Shown: piece after piece, positions 7,984 through 17,151 of the stretch
Layout: the number at the start of each line of letters is the position of its first letter
Position numbering within the stretch: position 1 is the first letter of the stretch
Source of the DNA: Paenibacillus sp. EZ-K15
GTDB lineage: Bacteria; Bacillota; Bacilli; Paenibacillales; Paenibacillaceae
Direction of reading: 5' to 3'
Assembly: GCF_002573715.1 (NCBI RefSeq)
Contig: NZ_PDHM01000012.1
Location: 311,368-375,367, forward strand
DNA length: 64,000 bases
Notes under the pieces: generated by a model
Seen by the model: only the letters and a program-made list of their open reading frames with translations
What the model was told of the DNA's origin: nothing
The model's database searches: none
Made by a program: the position numbers and the translations under genes

Positions 7984-8954
7984 TGTTGCAAGAAGGCATG
8001 GATACAGATACGGAATGGACAGGCGAAACGGGGCACGATTCCGAAACCTATGAGTGGACGGTGGATGCAGAATCCGCCAAAACCCGTATAGATAAATACA
8101 TAACAGAGAACCTCGGTGAGGATGTTTCCCGCTCCCAGGTGCAGTTATGGATTACCGATGGACATGTCATCGTTAATGAAGGTCCGGTTAAGTCAAATTA
8201 CAAAGTAAGTCAGGGTGACCGCATCCTGCTGAAGGTTCCTGAGCCATCGGCAGTAGAGATTATTCCGGAGGACATCCCGTTAGAGATCGCGTTTGAAGAT
8301 GCAGACGTCATTGTTGTGAATAAGCCAAGAGGGATGGTTGTTCATCCGGCTCCTGGTCATTCTTCGGGCACTCTTGTGAACGCATTAATGTTTCACTGCA
8401 AGGATTTGTCAGGCATCAACGGTGAACTCCGTCCCGGCATCGTCCATCGGATTGACAAGGATACAACCGGTCTGATCATGGCAGCGAAGAATGATAAAGC
8501 TCATGCTTCACTTGCCGCCCAGCTGAAGGATCACAGCGTGAACCGTCGTTATCTGGCTTTGGTTCATGGCAATATGAGTCATGATCAAGGAACCGTTGAC
8601 GCGCCAATCGGGCGGGATGCGCATGATCGTAAATTGTATACGGTCACGGATCGGAACAGCAAGCATGCGGTAACCCATTTTACCGTTATAGAACGTTTCG
8701 GCGATTACACTCTTCTTGAGCTGAAGCTGGAGACTGGGCGTACGCATCAAATCCGCGTGCATATGAAGTATATCGGCCATCCTCTCGTGGGGGATCCCGT
8801 ATACGGCAAGAGCAAGGGGATAAAATTGGACGGCCAAGCCCTTCACGCAGCCGTTTTGGGTTTTGTCCATCCTTCGAGTGGTGAGTATATGGAGTATTCG
8901 GCGCCGATGCCGAATGATATGGAAGAATTATTGACGATTCTAAGGGGCCGCTAG
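7983..8954 (+). CDS. RluD/RluA-family 23S rRNA pseudouridine synthase
   Basis: A 323-residue enzyme that isomerises uridine to pseudouridine in large-subunit rRNA. An N-terminal S4 domain (about residues 30-85, ending KSNYKVSQGDRILLKVPEP) precedes the catalytic domain, with the HRIDKDTTGL motif carrying the nucleophile Asp158. GRTHQIRVHMKYIGHPLVGD is also conserved. The family includes RluD and Bacillus YlyB, the usual neighbour of lspA; exact target uridines cannot be read from sequence. ATG 7983 overlaps the lspA stop and has AAGGGA upstream; a second Met lies five codons later. Terminator follows at 9020-9046. Confidence 0.92.
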   Translation: MLQEGMDTDTEWTGETGHDSETYEWTVDAESAKTRIDKYITENLGEDVSRSQVQLWITDGHVIVNEGPVKSNYKVSQGDRILLKVPEPSAVEIIPEDIPLEIAFEDADVIVVNKPRGMVVHPAPGHSSGTLVNALMFHCKDLSGINGELRPGIVHRIDKDTTGLIMAAKNDKAHASLAAQLKDHSVNRRYLALVHGNMSHDQGTVDAPIGRDAHDRKLYTVTDRNSKHAVTHFTVIERFGDYTLLELKLETGRTHQIRVHMKYIGHPLVGDPVYGKSKGIKLDGQALHAAVLGFVHPSSGEYMEYSAPMPNDMEELLTILRGR

Positions 8955-9019
8955 CGGTTCCTTTCTGCATTTATATGTTTTGGGGTCACCGCAAAGTATT
9001 TGGAGTAAGCATCGAAGCA

Positions 9020-9046
9020 TAGGCTCCACTTTGTGGGGCTATTTTT
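9020..9046 (+). terminator. Rho-independent terminator after the rluD-like gene
   Basis: GGCTCCAC and GTGGGGCT pair around a TTT loop, followed by ATTTTT. It ends just before the -35 element of the ABC-F promoter, separating the two units. Confidence 0.82.
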
Positions 9047-9047
9047 C

Positions 9048-9077
9048 TTGCCATTCCATCCCGGGATATGTTATAGT
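9048..9077 (+). promoter_or_regulatory. Promoter of the ABC-F leader
   Basis: TTGCCA (9048-9053), an 18-base spacer and TATAGT (9072-9077). The predicted start near 9084 gives a leader of about 320 bases before the ABC-F start codon. Confidence 0.7.
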
Positions 9078-9108
9078 GACGATAACTTTGATGAAGGAGG
9101 TGAGCAGG

Positions 9109-9264
9109 ATGAATATCGAGATGGTTAACAACCGTATTAGCCAGCTGCCTTTAGCTATGGCTGGCATTGTTCATGCATTTCTCTACAACGGGAGAGGTCT
9201 GTCCAATTTTAACAATACGGTTTGTACCATCGCGAGAAGTCACCTGCCTGCCTGCACGGATTAA
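9109..9264 (+). CDS. Candidate leader peptide (uORF) upstream of the ABC-F gene
   Basis: A 51-codon ORF starting at ATG 9109 behind a near-perfect ribosome site, AAGGAGGTGA (9094-9103, 5 bases away). The product begins MNIEMVNNRISQLPLAMAG and ends SHLPACTD; I recognise no family. Its stop lies 26 bases before a strong intrinsic terminator (9291-9323) that precedes the ABC-F start by 84 bases. A well-translated small ORF followed by a terminator is the arrangement known for ribosome-mediated attenuation of antibiotic-resistance ABC-F and erm genes. The regulatory role is inference from layout; the ORF and ribosome site are directly visible. Confidence 0.6.
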   Translation: MNIEMVNNRISQLPLAMAGIVHAFLYNGRGLSNFNNTVCTIARSHLPACTD

Positions 9265-9290
9265 GCCTATTTTGGCTTACCATTCTTGAA

Positions 9291-9323
9291 GGGTCCGCGG
9301 AGCTTGCTCTGTGGGCCCTTTTT
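9291..9323 (+). terminator. Intrinsic terminator (attenuator) in the ABC-F leader
   Basis: A 12-bp stem, GGGTCCGCGGAG with CTCTGTGGGCCC (G-U pairs included), closes a CTTG tetraloop and is followed by TTTTT. It lies between the uORF and the ABC-F start, so basal transcription should stop here unless the hairpin is prevented from forming. Confidence 0.85.
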
Positions 9324-9406
9324 GCGTTTGCAGTCCGGGTCTTCTCCCTAATCTATACGCTCTTCGAACAGGTTGAATGTTCGCAGCATACAGGAGGAAA
9401 CCTAGA

Positions 9407-11371
9407 ATGAATATAATCAATGTACAGAAACTGACGCAATACCACGGTGCTCAACTGGTACTGGACCAGATATCGTTTGAAATACAGGAAGGCGAGAAGG
9501 TTGCGCTTATCGGAAGGAACGGCAGCGGGAAGTCGACGCTGATGCGCCTGCTTGCCGGTTTGGATCAGCCAAATGAAGGGCAGCTGGCTATAAAGAAGGG
9601 GGCGAAAATCGGATATTTAGAGCAGATTCCGAGCCATATGGATACCTGGACGGTACTGGATGTATTGTCACAGGGGTTGAGTCACTTGAAGGATTACCGA
9701 GCGGAAATGACGGAGCTTGAGGAAAAAATGAGTGACCCGGACATCGCTGGAAATCCGGAACTGCTCGATCGAGTACTGCGGAAATACTCAGCGCTTCAGG
9801 AGCGGTTTGAAACAGAGGGTGGTTATGAGCTGGAAGCGAGCATCGACAAAATCGCTTCCGGGCTGCAGATACCCAAGAGCGAGTACGGACTGGCCTTTGG
9901 CTCGTTGTCCGGTGGAGAACAAACCCGTGTCGCGCTGGCATCGCAGCTGATCGTACAGCCGGATTTGCTCTTGCTTGACGAACCGACCAACCATCTGGAT
10001 TTGGCACGTACGGAATGGCTGGAGGAATTCTTACGCGAATATCCGGGAACCTGCGTCATAATCTCTCACGACCGATATTTTCTGGATCAGGTCGTGTCCA
10101 AAACGATTGAGCTTGAAGATGGCGAAGCTTTTACTGCCCATGGTGGCTACACCGCGTTCATGAAAGATAAGGAAGAGCGTTTGCTGCAGCAGTTTGCAGA
10201 CTATCAGGAGCAGCAGAAAGTAATCAAGAAGATGAAGGAATCCATCAAGCAGCTTGAAGAGTTCGGCCGGATTGGCGGCAATGAGAAGTTTTTCAAGCGC
10301 GCGGCTTCCATGAGGCGGGCGCTGGAGCGAATGGAGCGAGTAAAGAGACCCGTGCTGGAACGAAGACAGGCTGATTTTGAACTGAATCCTCAGGATCGTT
10401 CCGGTCGCCGCGTGGCATACTTTGAGCAAGTTGAGGTTTCCTATGGGAATCAGGCAGTGCTGAGGGGAGCATCCGGTCTAATCGAATTTGGCGAGAAAAT
10501 TGCACTGATGGGCTCGAACGGCAGCGGGAAAACAACGCTATTCAAAGTGCTTTTGCGCGAGCTTACGCCTGATTCCGGTTCGCTTGAATGGGGTTCGCGT
10601 GTCGATGTAGGCTACCTCGCTCAGCAGGAGGGACCGGACAATCCGAAGGAAACGGTGCTTCAATATTTCCGGGAAAAGGCTGGAATAGAAGAGGGAGAAG
10701 CTCGAGGAATATTGGCAAGGTATCTGTTCTATGGTGCGGCCGTGTTCAGATCGGTGGGGCAGTTGTCCGGAGGGGAATGGACACGATTGAGACTAGCGCT
10801 GCTAATCCATCAGAAGCCGAACCTGCTGCTTCTGGATGAACCCACGAACCATCTGGATATTGCCTCCCGTGAAGCATTGGAGGATGCACTGCAGGATTAT
10901 GCGGGGACCGTTCTTGCCATTTCCCATGACCGTTATTTCGTGAATCAAGTGTCTCGCAAATTGTGGGATTTGAATCAAGGGAAGCTGACCGTCTATCATG
11001 GCAATTATGACGAATTCCGGGATAAGAAAGACCGGCTTGAAGCGGCATTGCAGGCAGGGGAGCTATCGGCGGGCGTTGATGTTATTCCGAAACAGAAGAT
11101 GGCCCAGCAGCCCCAAGCGAAGGATAGCCCTGCTCCGCTTTCCAAACGCGTAAACGCGGATCGCTCTTCCGCCGTAAGGTCCAAATGGTTGGAGGAGGAA
11201 ATTGCTCGTATAGAGTCCCGTATCCGGCAGCTTGACGGCTGGCTTGAGACGGAAGGCGATGATTTACACGAGGATACGGATCTGTCGATGCTCGAGCAGC
11301 GCTGGAACGAGCGGGAGTCGCTATCCGCGAGTCGTGACGAGCTCCTTGCGGAATGGCTGGAGCTGACTTAA
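9407..11371 (+). CDS. ABC-F family ATPase, possible ribosome-protection protein
   Basis: A 654-residue soluble protein with two ABC ATPase domains in tandem and no membrane segments. Walker A sites are GRNGSGKST (residues 36-44) and GSNGSGKTT (369-377). LSGGE signatures are near 168 and 453, and both halves have DEPTNHLD and ISHDRYF. The interdomain linker (about 245-330) is long and charged, and a coiled-coil C-terminal tail (about 585-650) is present. ABC-F proteins bind the ribosomal E site; some dislodge lincosamides, pleuromutilins or streptogramins, others are housekeeping translation factors. The own promoter, uORF and terminator favour an inducible resistance role similar to Paenibacillus TaeA/VmlR types, but this is inference. 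Start: AGGAGG 9 bases upstream of ATG 9407. Confidence 0.88.
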   Translation: MNIINVQKLTQYHGAQLVLDQISFEIQEGEKVALIGRNGSGKSTLMRLLAGLDQPNEGQLAIKKGAKIGYLEQIPSHMDTWTVLDVLSQGLSHLKDYRAEMTELEEKMSDPDIAGNPELLDRVLRKYSALQERFETEGGYELEASIDKIASGLQIPKSEYGLAFGSLSGGEQTRVALASQLIVQPDLLLLDEPTNHLDLARTEWLEEFLREYPGTCVIISHDRYFLDQVVSKTIELEDGEAFTAHGGYTAFMKDKEERLLQQFADYQEQQKVIKKMKESIKQLEEFGRIGGNEKFFKRAASMRRALERMERVKRPVLERRQADFELNPQDRSGRRVAYFEQVEVSYGNQAVLRGASGLIEFGEKIALMGSNGSGKTTLFKVLLRELTPDSGSLEWGSRVDVGYLAQQEGPDNPKETVLQYFREKAGIEEGEARGILARYLFYGAAVFRSVGQLSGGEWTRLRLALLIHQKPNLLLLDEPTNHLDIASREALEDALQDYAGTVLAISHDRYFVNQVSRKLWDLNQGKLTVYHGNYDEFRDKKDRLEAALQAGELSAGVDVIPKQKMAQQPQAKDSPAPLSKRVNADRSSAVRSKWLEEEIARIESRIRQLDGWLETEGDDLHEDTDLSMLEQRWNERESLSASRDELLAEWLELT

Positions 11372-11487
11372 GCTCCGCCCAGCCGAAAAAGTACAAATCA
11401 TTTGATATATAATGCATGGCTCCAGTTGTGATTTTCCTGCATATTTAGGATGAGTATGAAAGCTAGAGTAGGAGATGAATACAAATC

Positions 11488-12741
11488 ATGAGCATGGATA
11501 AATATCAGGAAACGTACATTCAACAGAGCTTCGCCAACCGGATCGGCGGTGCTAATTATGGCAAAGATACAGCCATTTATAAATTCGAGAAGATCAAAAG
11601 AGCGAAGGCAGCTGCGAAGCAGGAACACCCTGGCACGGAGCTGATCGATATGGGAGTTGGCGAGCCGGATGAGATGGCGGATGCAGGCATCGTGGCGAAG
11701 CTGGCAGAAGAAGCGGCAAAGCGGGAAAACCGCGGCTATGCGGATAACGGAATTCCGGAGTTCAAGGAAGCGGCTGTTCGCTACTTGAAGAATGTATTTG
11801 GTGTCGAAGGCATTGATGCCGCTACAGAAGTTCTGCACTCCATCGGTTCCAAGCCGGCACTGGCCATGCTGCCGTCCTGCTTCATTAACCCTGGGGACAT
11901 CACCATCATGACGGTTCCCGGATATCCTGTACTCGGTACGCATACCAAGTACTTGGGCGGCGAAGTTTACAATGTAGAGCTGAAAAAAGAGAATGGATTT
12001 CTGCCGGATCTCAGCTCGATCCCTGAGGACATTGCGCGCCGTGCCAAACTGCTCTACCTGAACTATCCGAACAACCCGACGGGTGCCAGCGCAACGGCCG
12101 AGTTTTTCACCGAGGTTGTCGAGTGGGCCCGCAAGTATGGCGTTGTTGTTGTCCATGACGCTCCTTATGCAGCGCTCACTTACGATGGTTTGAAGCCGCT
12201 CAGCTTTCTCTCCGTCCCCGGCGCGAAAGATGTTGGCGTAGAGCTTCACTCCCTGTCCAAATCTTATAACATGACAGGATGGCGCATTGGTTTCATCGCC
12301 GGTAACCCGCTAGTGGTTAAAGCCTTTGGTGATGTGAAGGACAACAACGATTCCGGACAATTCATAGCCATTCAAAAAGCTGCCGCATACGGTCTGGACA
12401 ATCCGCAAATTACGGAGAAGATTGCTGAGAAGTATTCCCGTCGCCACAACATGCTGGTAGACGTGTTGAACGGACTTGGTTTTACGGCCGAGAAGCCGAA
12501 GGGTTCCTTCTTCCTCTACGTTGAGGCTCCGAAAGGCGTTAAAGGCGGACGCCGCTTTGAATCCGGCGAAGATTTCTCTCAATATCTGATTCGCGAGAAA
12601 TTGATCTCCACCGTACCTTGGGATGATGCGGGACACTTCGTACGCTTCTCCGTAACCTTTATTGCTGACGGCGAGGAAGAAGAGAAACGCGTCATTTCCG
12701 AAATTCGCAGAAGACTTAGCGATGTAGAATTTGAATTCTAA
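11488..12741 (+). CDS. dapL: LL-diaminopimelate aminotransferase
   Basis: A 417-residue fold-type I PLP aminotransferase. It transfers an amino group from glutamate to tetrahydrodipicolinate, giving LL-diaminopimelate in one step for lysine and peptidoglycan synthesis, bypassing the acyl intermediates. Visible signatures are GVGEPDEMAD near the N-terminus, YPNNPTGA, and the PLP lysine Lys258 in SLSKSYNMTGWRIGF. The length is close to that of the family (about 410). Other class I/II aminotransferases share parts of these motifs, so specificity is inferred from overall resemblance. AGGAG precedes ATG 11488; a second Met is two codons later. It is monocistronic between ABC-F and the pyr leader. 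Confidence 0.82.
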   Translation: MSMDKYQETYIQQSFANRIGGANYGKDTAIYKFEKIKRAKAAAKQEHPGTELIDMGVGEPDEMADAGIVAKLAEEAAKRENRGYADNGIPEFKEAAVRYLKNVFGVEGIDAATEVLHSIGSKPALAMLPSCFINPGDITIMTVPGYPVLGTHTKYLGGEVYNVELKKENGFLPDLSSIPEDIARRAKLLYLNYPNNPTGASATAEFFTEVVEWARKYGVVVVHDAPYAALTYDGLKPLSFLSVPGAKDVGVELHSLSKSYNMTGWRIGFIAGNPLVVKAFGDVKDNNDSGQFIAIQKAAAYGLDNPQITEKIAEKYSRRHNMLVDVLNGLGFTAEKPKGSFFLYVEAPKGVKGGRRFESGEDFSQYLIREKLISTVPWDDAGHFVRFSVTFIADGEEEEKRVISEIRRRLSDVEFEF

Positions 12742-12794
12742 TGAACACCATATAAACTCCGCTTGGCACATGACATTATTCGACATGATTGCTG

Positions 12795-12823
12795 TTGACA
12801 TCTCCTGTAGGGTCTGTCATAAT
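12795..12823 (+). promoter_or_regulatory. Promoter of the pyrimidine operon
   Basis: TTGACA (12795-12800), a 17-base spacer and CATAAT (12818-12823), close to sigma-A consensus. Transcription should start near 12830, ahead of the PyrR-binding site. Confidence 0.85.
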
Positions 12824-12851
12824 GGGATCAATCGAATAGCACCTTTAAATC

Positions 12852-13619
<768 letters not shown>

Positions 13620-13621
13620 TC

Positions 13622-14530
13622 ATGACAACAGCCATTTCATTGAAAGAACGTAGCCTCTTAGGTTTGAAGGATATTAGCAGAGACGAGATTGGATCGATCC
13701 TGAGTCGGGCGTCATATTGGGAAGCACAGTCCGAGAAAGTGGTGCCGGTACTTAAATCGAAATTTGCGGTTAATATGTTCTTCGAGAACAGCACCAGAAC
13801 GAGATTTTCGTTTGAAATGGCTGAGAAAAGACTCGGCGCCGAGGTCATGAACTTTGCAGCGGCAGCCTCCAGCGTCGAGAAGGGCGAGTCCATCTACGAT
13901 ACCGTAAGAACACTGGAATCCATGGGGATCGATGCCGGCGTCATCCGGCTGAAACCCTCCGGAGTACTTCAGGAGCTTGGGGAGCGGATCTCGATCCCGC
14001 TAGTCAATGCGGGTGACGGCAACAACGAGCATCCGACCCAGGCGCTGCTCGATCTGTATACGATGAAGAAAAGCTTCGGAGAGCTTAAAGGATTGACGGT
14101 ATCCATTATCGGAGACATCAAGCATAGCCGGGTTGCGCGTTCGGACCTGTGGGCACTGCAGAAGTTCGGAGCCCATGTGCAATTCTGCGCACCGGAAACG
14201 ATGCAGGCTCCGGAGCTAGCTCAGTATGCACCCTATGTATCGATGGAGAAGGCACTGAAGGCAGATGTGGTGATGATGCTGAGGGTTCAGCTGGAACGCC
14301 ATAACGAAGGTGCATTCAAATCCAGCGTGGAATACCGGCAGCAGTATGGTTTGACGGAAGAACGGGCGGCCAAGCTGTCAGAGCACACGATCATTATGCA
14401 CCCGGCACCGGTGAACCGCAATGTTGAAATCGACGATGCGGTCGTGGAAAGTCCTAAATCGATGATATTCAAGCAGATGGCGAACGGAGTGCCCATTCGC
14501 ATGGCGGTTATGGAACGGGCGATGGGCTGA
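13622..14530 (+). CDS. pyrB: Aspartate carbamoyltransferase, catalytic subunit
   Basis: Condenses carbamoyl phosphate with aspartate to N-carbamoyl-aspartate, the committed pyrimidine step. The 302-residue protein has the carbamoyl-phosphate motif FFENSTRTRFSFE (near residue 45), NAGDGNNEHPTQALLD and MHPAPVNRNVE near the C-terminus. No regulatory subunit gene (pyrI) is present, as usual in Firmicutes. It starts two bases after pyrR. A 121-base gap follows before pyrC, longer than other gaps in the operon and A+T rich, with a small hairpin (AGAAGC/GCTTCT) near the pyrC ribosome site; an internal promoter is possible but unproven. Confidence 0.96.
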   Translation: MTTAISLKERSLLGLKDISRDEIGSILSRASYWEAQSEKVVPVLKSKFAVNMFFENSTRTRFSFEMAEKRLGAEVMNFAAAASSVEKGESIYDTVRTLESMGIDAGVIRLKPSGVLQELGERISIPLVNAGDGNNEHPTQALLDLYTMKKSFGELKGLTVSIIGDIKHSRVARSDLWALQKFGAHVQFCAPETMQAPELAQYAPYVSMEKALKADVVMMLRVQLERHNEGAFKSSVEYRQQYGLTEERAAKLSEHTIIMHPAPVNRNVEIDDAVVESPKSMIFKQMANGVPIRMAVMERAMG

Positions 14531-14651
14531 TTCGAAAACGTGATATACGGTGTATAGAATGAATATGCGCTAATATTTATACACAAAAGTGAATTTTTAT
14601 TATACAATATACAAAGAAGCGAATGGTGCTTCTGCTGCGGAGGGAATCAAG

Positions 14652-15953
14652 ATGCAAATGCAAGTGATAAAGAATGCCAAAGTGATCAATGAACGAGGAC
14701 AGCTCGAAGATAAACATATCGTCATTGCAGACGGATTGATTCAGTCGGTTGCAAGTGATATCGCTGCTTTGCCGGAAATGGACGATAACGTTCAACTAAT
14801 CGATGCCGAGGGCAAACTGGTCACACCGGGATTCATCGATATGCATGTGCACTTGAGAGAGCCGGGTTATGAGCACAAGGAAACGATCGAGAGCGGCAGC
14901 CGCTCGGCAGTGAAAGGCGGCTTTACAACCATTGCCTGCATGCCCAACACAAGACCAGTGACCGATTCGCCGGAAACGGTGAAGCTTGTACTGGATAAGG
15001 CTAGCGAAGCGGGTCTGGCCAAGGTGCTGCCTTACGCAGCCATTACCAAAAACGAGCTGGGCCGCGAACTGACGGATTTTGAGGCCTTGAAGGCAGCGGG
15101 TGCGATCGGGTTTACGGATGACGGCGTTGGTGTGCAGAACGCACAGATGATGAAAGATGCCATGAACAAAGCGAAGGCGCTGGGCATGCCGGTCATTGCT
15201 CACTGTGAAGATGACTCGCTGGTAAAAGGGGCTTGCGTGACGGAAGGAAAGTTCGCTCAGAAGCACGGCCTGAAAGGTATACCCAATGAGTCGGAAGCGA
15301 TCCATGTCGGACGGGACATACTGCTTACAGAAGCTACCGGCGTACATTACCATGTATGCCATGTGAGCACAGAGCAGTCCGTACGCTTGATTCGCCAGGC
15401 AAAAGCGATTGGCATCTCGGTAACGGCCGAGGTATGCCCGCACCATCTGGTTCTCTCTGACGAAGATATTCCCGGCCTGGATGCCAACTGGAAGATGAAC
15501 CCGCCGCTGCGCACGCCGCGTGATGTGGAGGCTTGTATAGAAGGCTTGCTGGATGGAACGCTCGATATGATCGTATCGGATCATGCGCCGCACAGCGCGG
15601 AAGAGAAGGCAAAAGGCATGGAGCTTGCACCATTCGGTATTGTAGGATTCGAAACAGCGTTTCCACTGCTCTATACCCAATTTGTCGCCACAGGCAAATG
15701 GGATCTTGGCTTGCTGGTGAAGCGGATGACCAGCGACCCGGCAAGAGTATTTGGTCTTGCAACGGGTGTGCTGGAAGCTGGTAAAGCAGCAGATCTGACC
15801 ATGATTGACCTCGAAGCAGAGAAAGAAGTGAATCCGGAAGAGTTCGCAACGAAAGGCCGGAACACGCCATTTACAGGCTGGAAGCTGAAAGGCTGGCCTG
15901 TGATGACTTGGGTGGACGGCGAAGTGAAATGGTCGGAGCAGCACGGATTTTAA
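14652..15953 (+). CDS. pyrC: Dihydroorotase
   Basis: Zinc metalloenzyme cyclising carbamoyl-aspartate to dihydroorotate in the cytoplasm. The 433-residue product has the metal motif DMHVHLREPGYEHKET, the HVST metal-ligand stretch and SDHAPHSAEEK with the catalytic aspartate. It is type I (long form), as in Bacillus. The frame is open from 14589, but GGAGGG at 14639-14644 is correctly spaced (7 bases) for ATG 14652, so that start is used; a second ATG two codons later is less well placed. Confidence 0.95.
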   Translation: MQMQVIKNAKVINERGQLEDKHIVIADGLIQSVASDIAALPEMDDNVQLIDAEGKLVTPGFIDMHVHLREPGYEHKETIESGSRSAVKGGFTTIACMPNTRPVTDSPETVKLVLDKASEAGLAKVLPYAAITKNELGRELTDFEALKAAGAIGFTDDGVGVQNAQMMKDAMNKAKALGMPVIAHCEDDSLVKGACVTEGKFAQKHGLKGIPNESEAIHVGRDILLTEATGVHYHVCHVSTEQSVRLIRQAKAIGISVTAEVCPHHLVLSDEDIPGLDANWKMNPPLRTPRDVEACIEGLLDGTLDMIVSDHAPHSAEEKAKGMELAPFGIVGFETAFPLLYTQFVATGKWDLGLLVKRMTSDPARVFGLATGVLEAGKAADLTMIDLEAEKEVNPEEFATKGRNTPFTGWKLKGWPVMTWVDGEVKWSEQHGF

Positions 15954-16013
15954 GTAACACTTAGGCAAAAGACTTATAAAATAAATTACACATAGATGAC
16001 AGGAGTGATCGGG

Positions 16014-17150
16014 ATGCAGGCAAGATTGTTACTGGAGGACGGAACGCTGTTCAGCGGAAAATCCTTTGGCGCGGATGCTGAAATGACCGGAGAGGTTGTA
16101 TTCAATACAGGGATTACAGGATATCAAGAGGTGCTGAGCGACCCGTCTTACTGTGGACAGATCGTGACCATGACGTATCCTTTGATCGGAAACTACGGCA
16201 TCACGCGGGATGACTTTGAATCCATTCGGCCGTTCGTCCACGGATTCGTTGTTCGTCGTCATGAGCCTGTTCCTAGCAATTGGCGTGCAGAATATAGCGT
16301 TGACAGCTTATTGAAGGAATACGGTATTCCAGGGATCAGCGAGATTGATACCCGGATGTTGACCCGGATCATTCGTCACTACGGTACGATGAAGGGGATT
16401 CTGACCACTTCCAACAAGCCAGTGGAAGAGCTTAAGGAGATGCTCGGTGATACGACGATCGCCGAACTCCGCAACCAGGTGGCAAAAACCTCAACGCCGC
16501 AAATGTTTACAAGCCCAGGCTCCAAGGAGCGGATCGTTCTGGTTGACTTCGGTGCAAAAAGCGGGATTCTGCGCGAACTGACTTCCCGCGGCTGCGACGT
16601 GATGGTCGTTCCGCATGACACGACGGCCGATGAAATCCGCAGACTTCACCCGGACGGCATTCAGTTGTCCAACGGCCCTGGGGACCCGAAAGACGTTCCG
16701 TATGCGGTCGATATGGTCAAAGAACTCCTTGGCGAATATCCGATCTTCGGCATCTGCCTTGGCCACCAATTGTTTGCACTGGCTGCGGGCGCTGATACCG
16801 AGAAGCTGAAATTCGGCCATCGCGGCGGGAATCACCCGGTAAAAGAGCTTGCCAGCGGACGCTGTTACATCACTTCCCAGAATCATGGCTATACGGTAAA
16901 TGAAGATTCCGTCAAAGGGACGGATCTGGAAGTTACACATATCAACAATAACGATAAAACGATTGAAGGCTTGAAGCACTCGAATTTCCCGGCCTTCTCC
17001 GTGCAATATCATCCTGAAGCTGCACCTGGTCCGCAAGACAGCAGCTATCTGTTCGATCAATTTCTTGAGATGATAAGAGACCATAAACAGAATGAAATCC
17101 GGAAACCGCGCCAAGCGGTTCTGGCCGCAGCCGTGAAAGGAGCTCATTAA
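16014..17150 (+). CDS. carA: Carbamoyl-phosphate synthase small (glutaminase) subunit
   Basis: The 378-residue class I glutamine amidotransferase subunit that supplies ammonia to CarB. The N-terminal CPSase small-chain domain ([28 protein letters not shown]) precedes the GATase domain with the catalytic Cys in IFGICLGHQ and the His-Glu pair in [13 protein letters not shown] 16014 is preceded by AGGAG at 8 bases; an in-frame ATG at 15996 is poorer. Only one base separates it from carB. Since it sits in the pyr operon, this is probably the pyrimidine-specific synthase; an arginine-specific copy could exist elsewhere. Confidence 0.96.
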   Translation: MQARLLLEDGTLFSGKSFGADAEMTGEVVFNTGITGYQEVLSDPSYCGQIVTMTYPLIGNYGITRDDFESIRPFVHGFVVRRHEPVPSNWRAEYSVDSLLKEYGIPGISEIDTRMLTRIIRHYGTMKGILTTSNKPVEELKEMLGDTTIAELRNQVAKTSTPQMFTSPGSKERIVLVDFGAKSGILRELTSRGCDVMVVPHDTTADEIRRLHPDGIQLSNGPGDPKDVPYAVDMVKELLGEYPIFGICLGHQLFALAAGADTEKLKFGHRGGNHPVKELASGRCYITSQNHGYTVNEDSVKGTDLEVTHINNNDKTIEGLKHSNFPAFSVQYHPEAAPGPQDSSYLFDQFLEMIRDHKQNEIRKPRQAVLAAAVKGAH

Positions 17151-17151
17151 T

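Noticed and set aside
8980..9108. Longer in-frame extension of the ABC-F leader ORF
   Set aside because: It would run through the rluD-like gene's terminator and the ABC-F promoter; only the part from ATG 9109 has a ribosome site and is transcribed from that promoter.
14796..15968. Minus-strand frame of 390 codons within pyrC
   Set aside because: Antisense shadow of pyrC with Cys/His/Arg-rich, non-protein-like composition.
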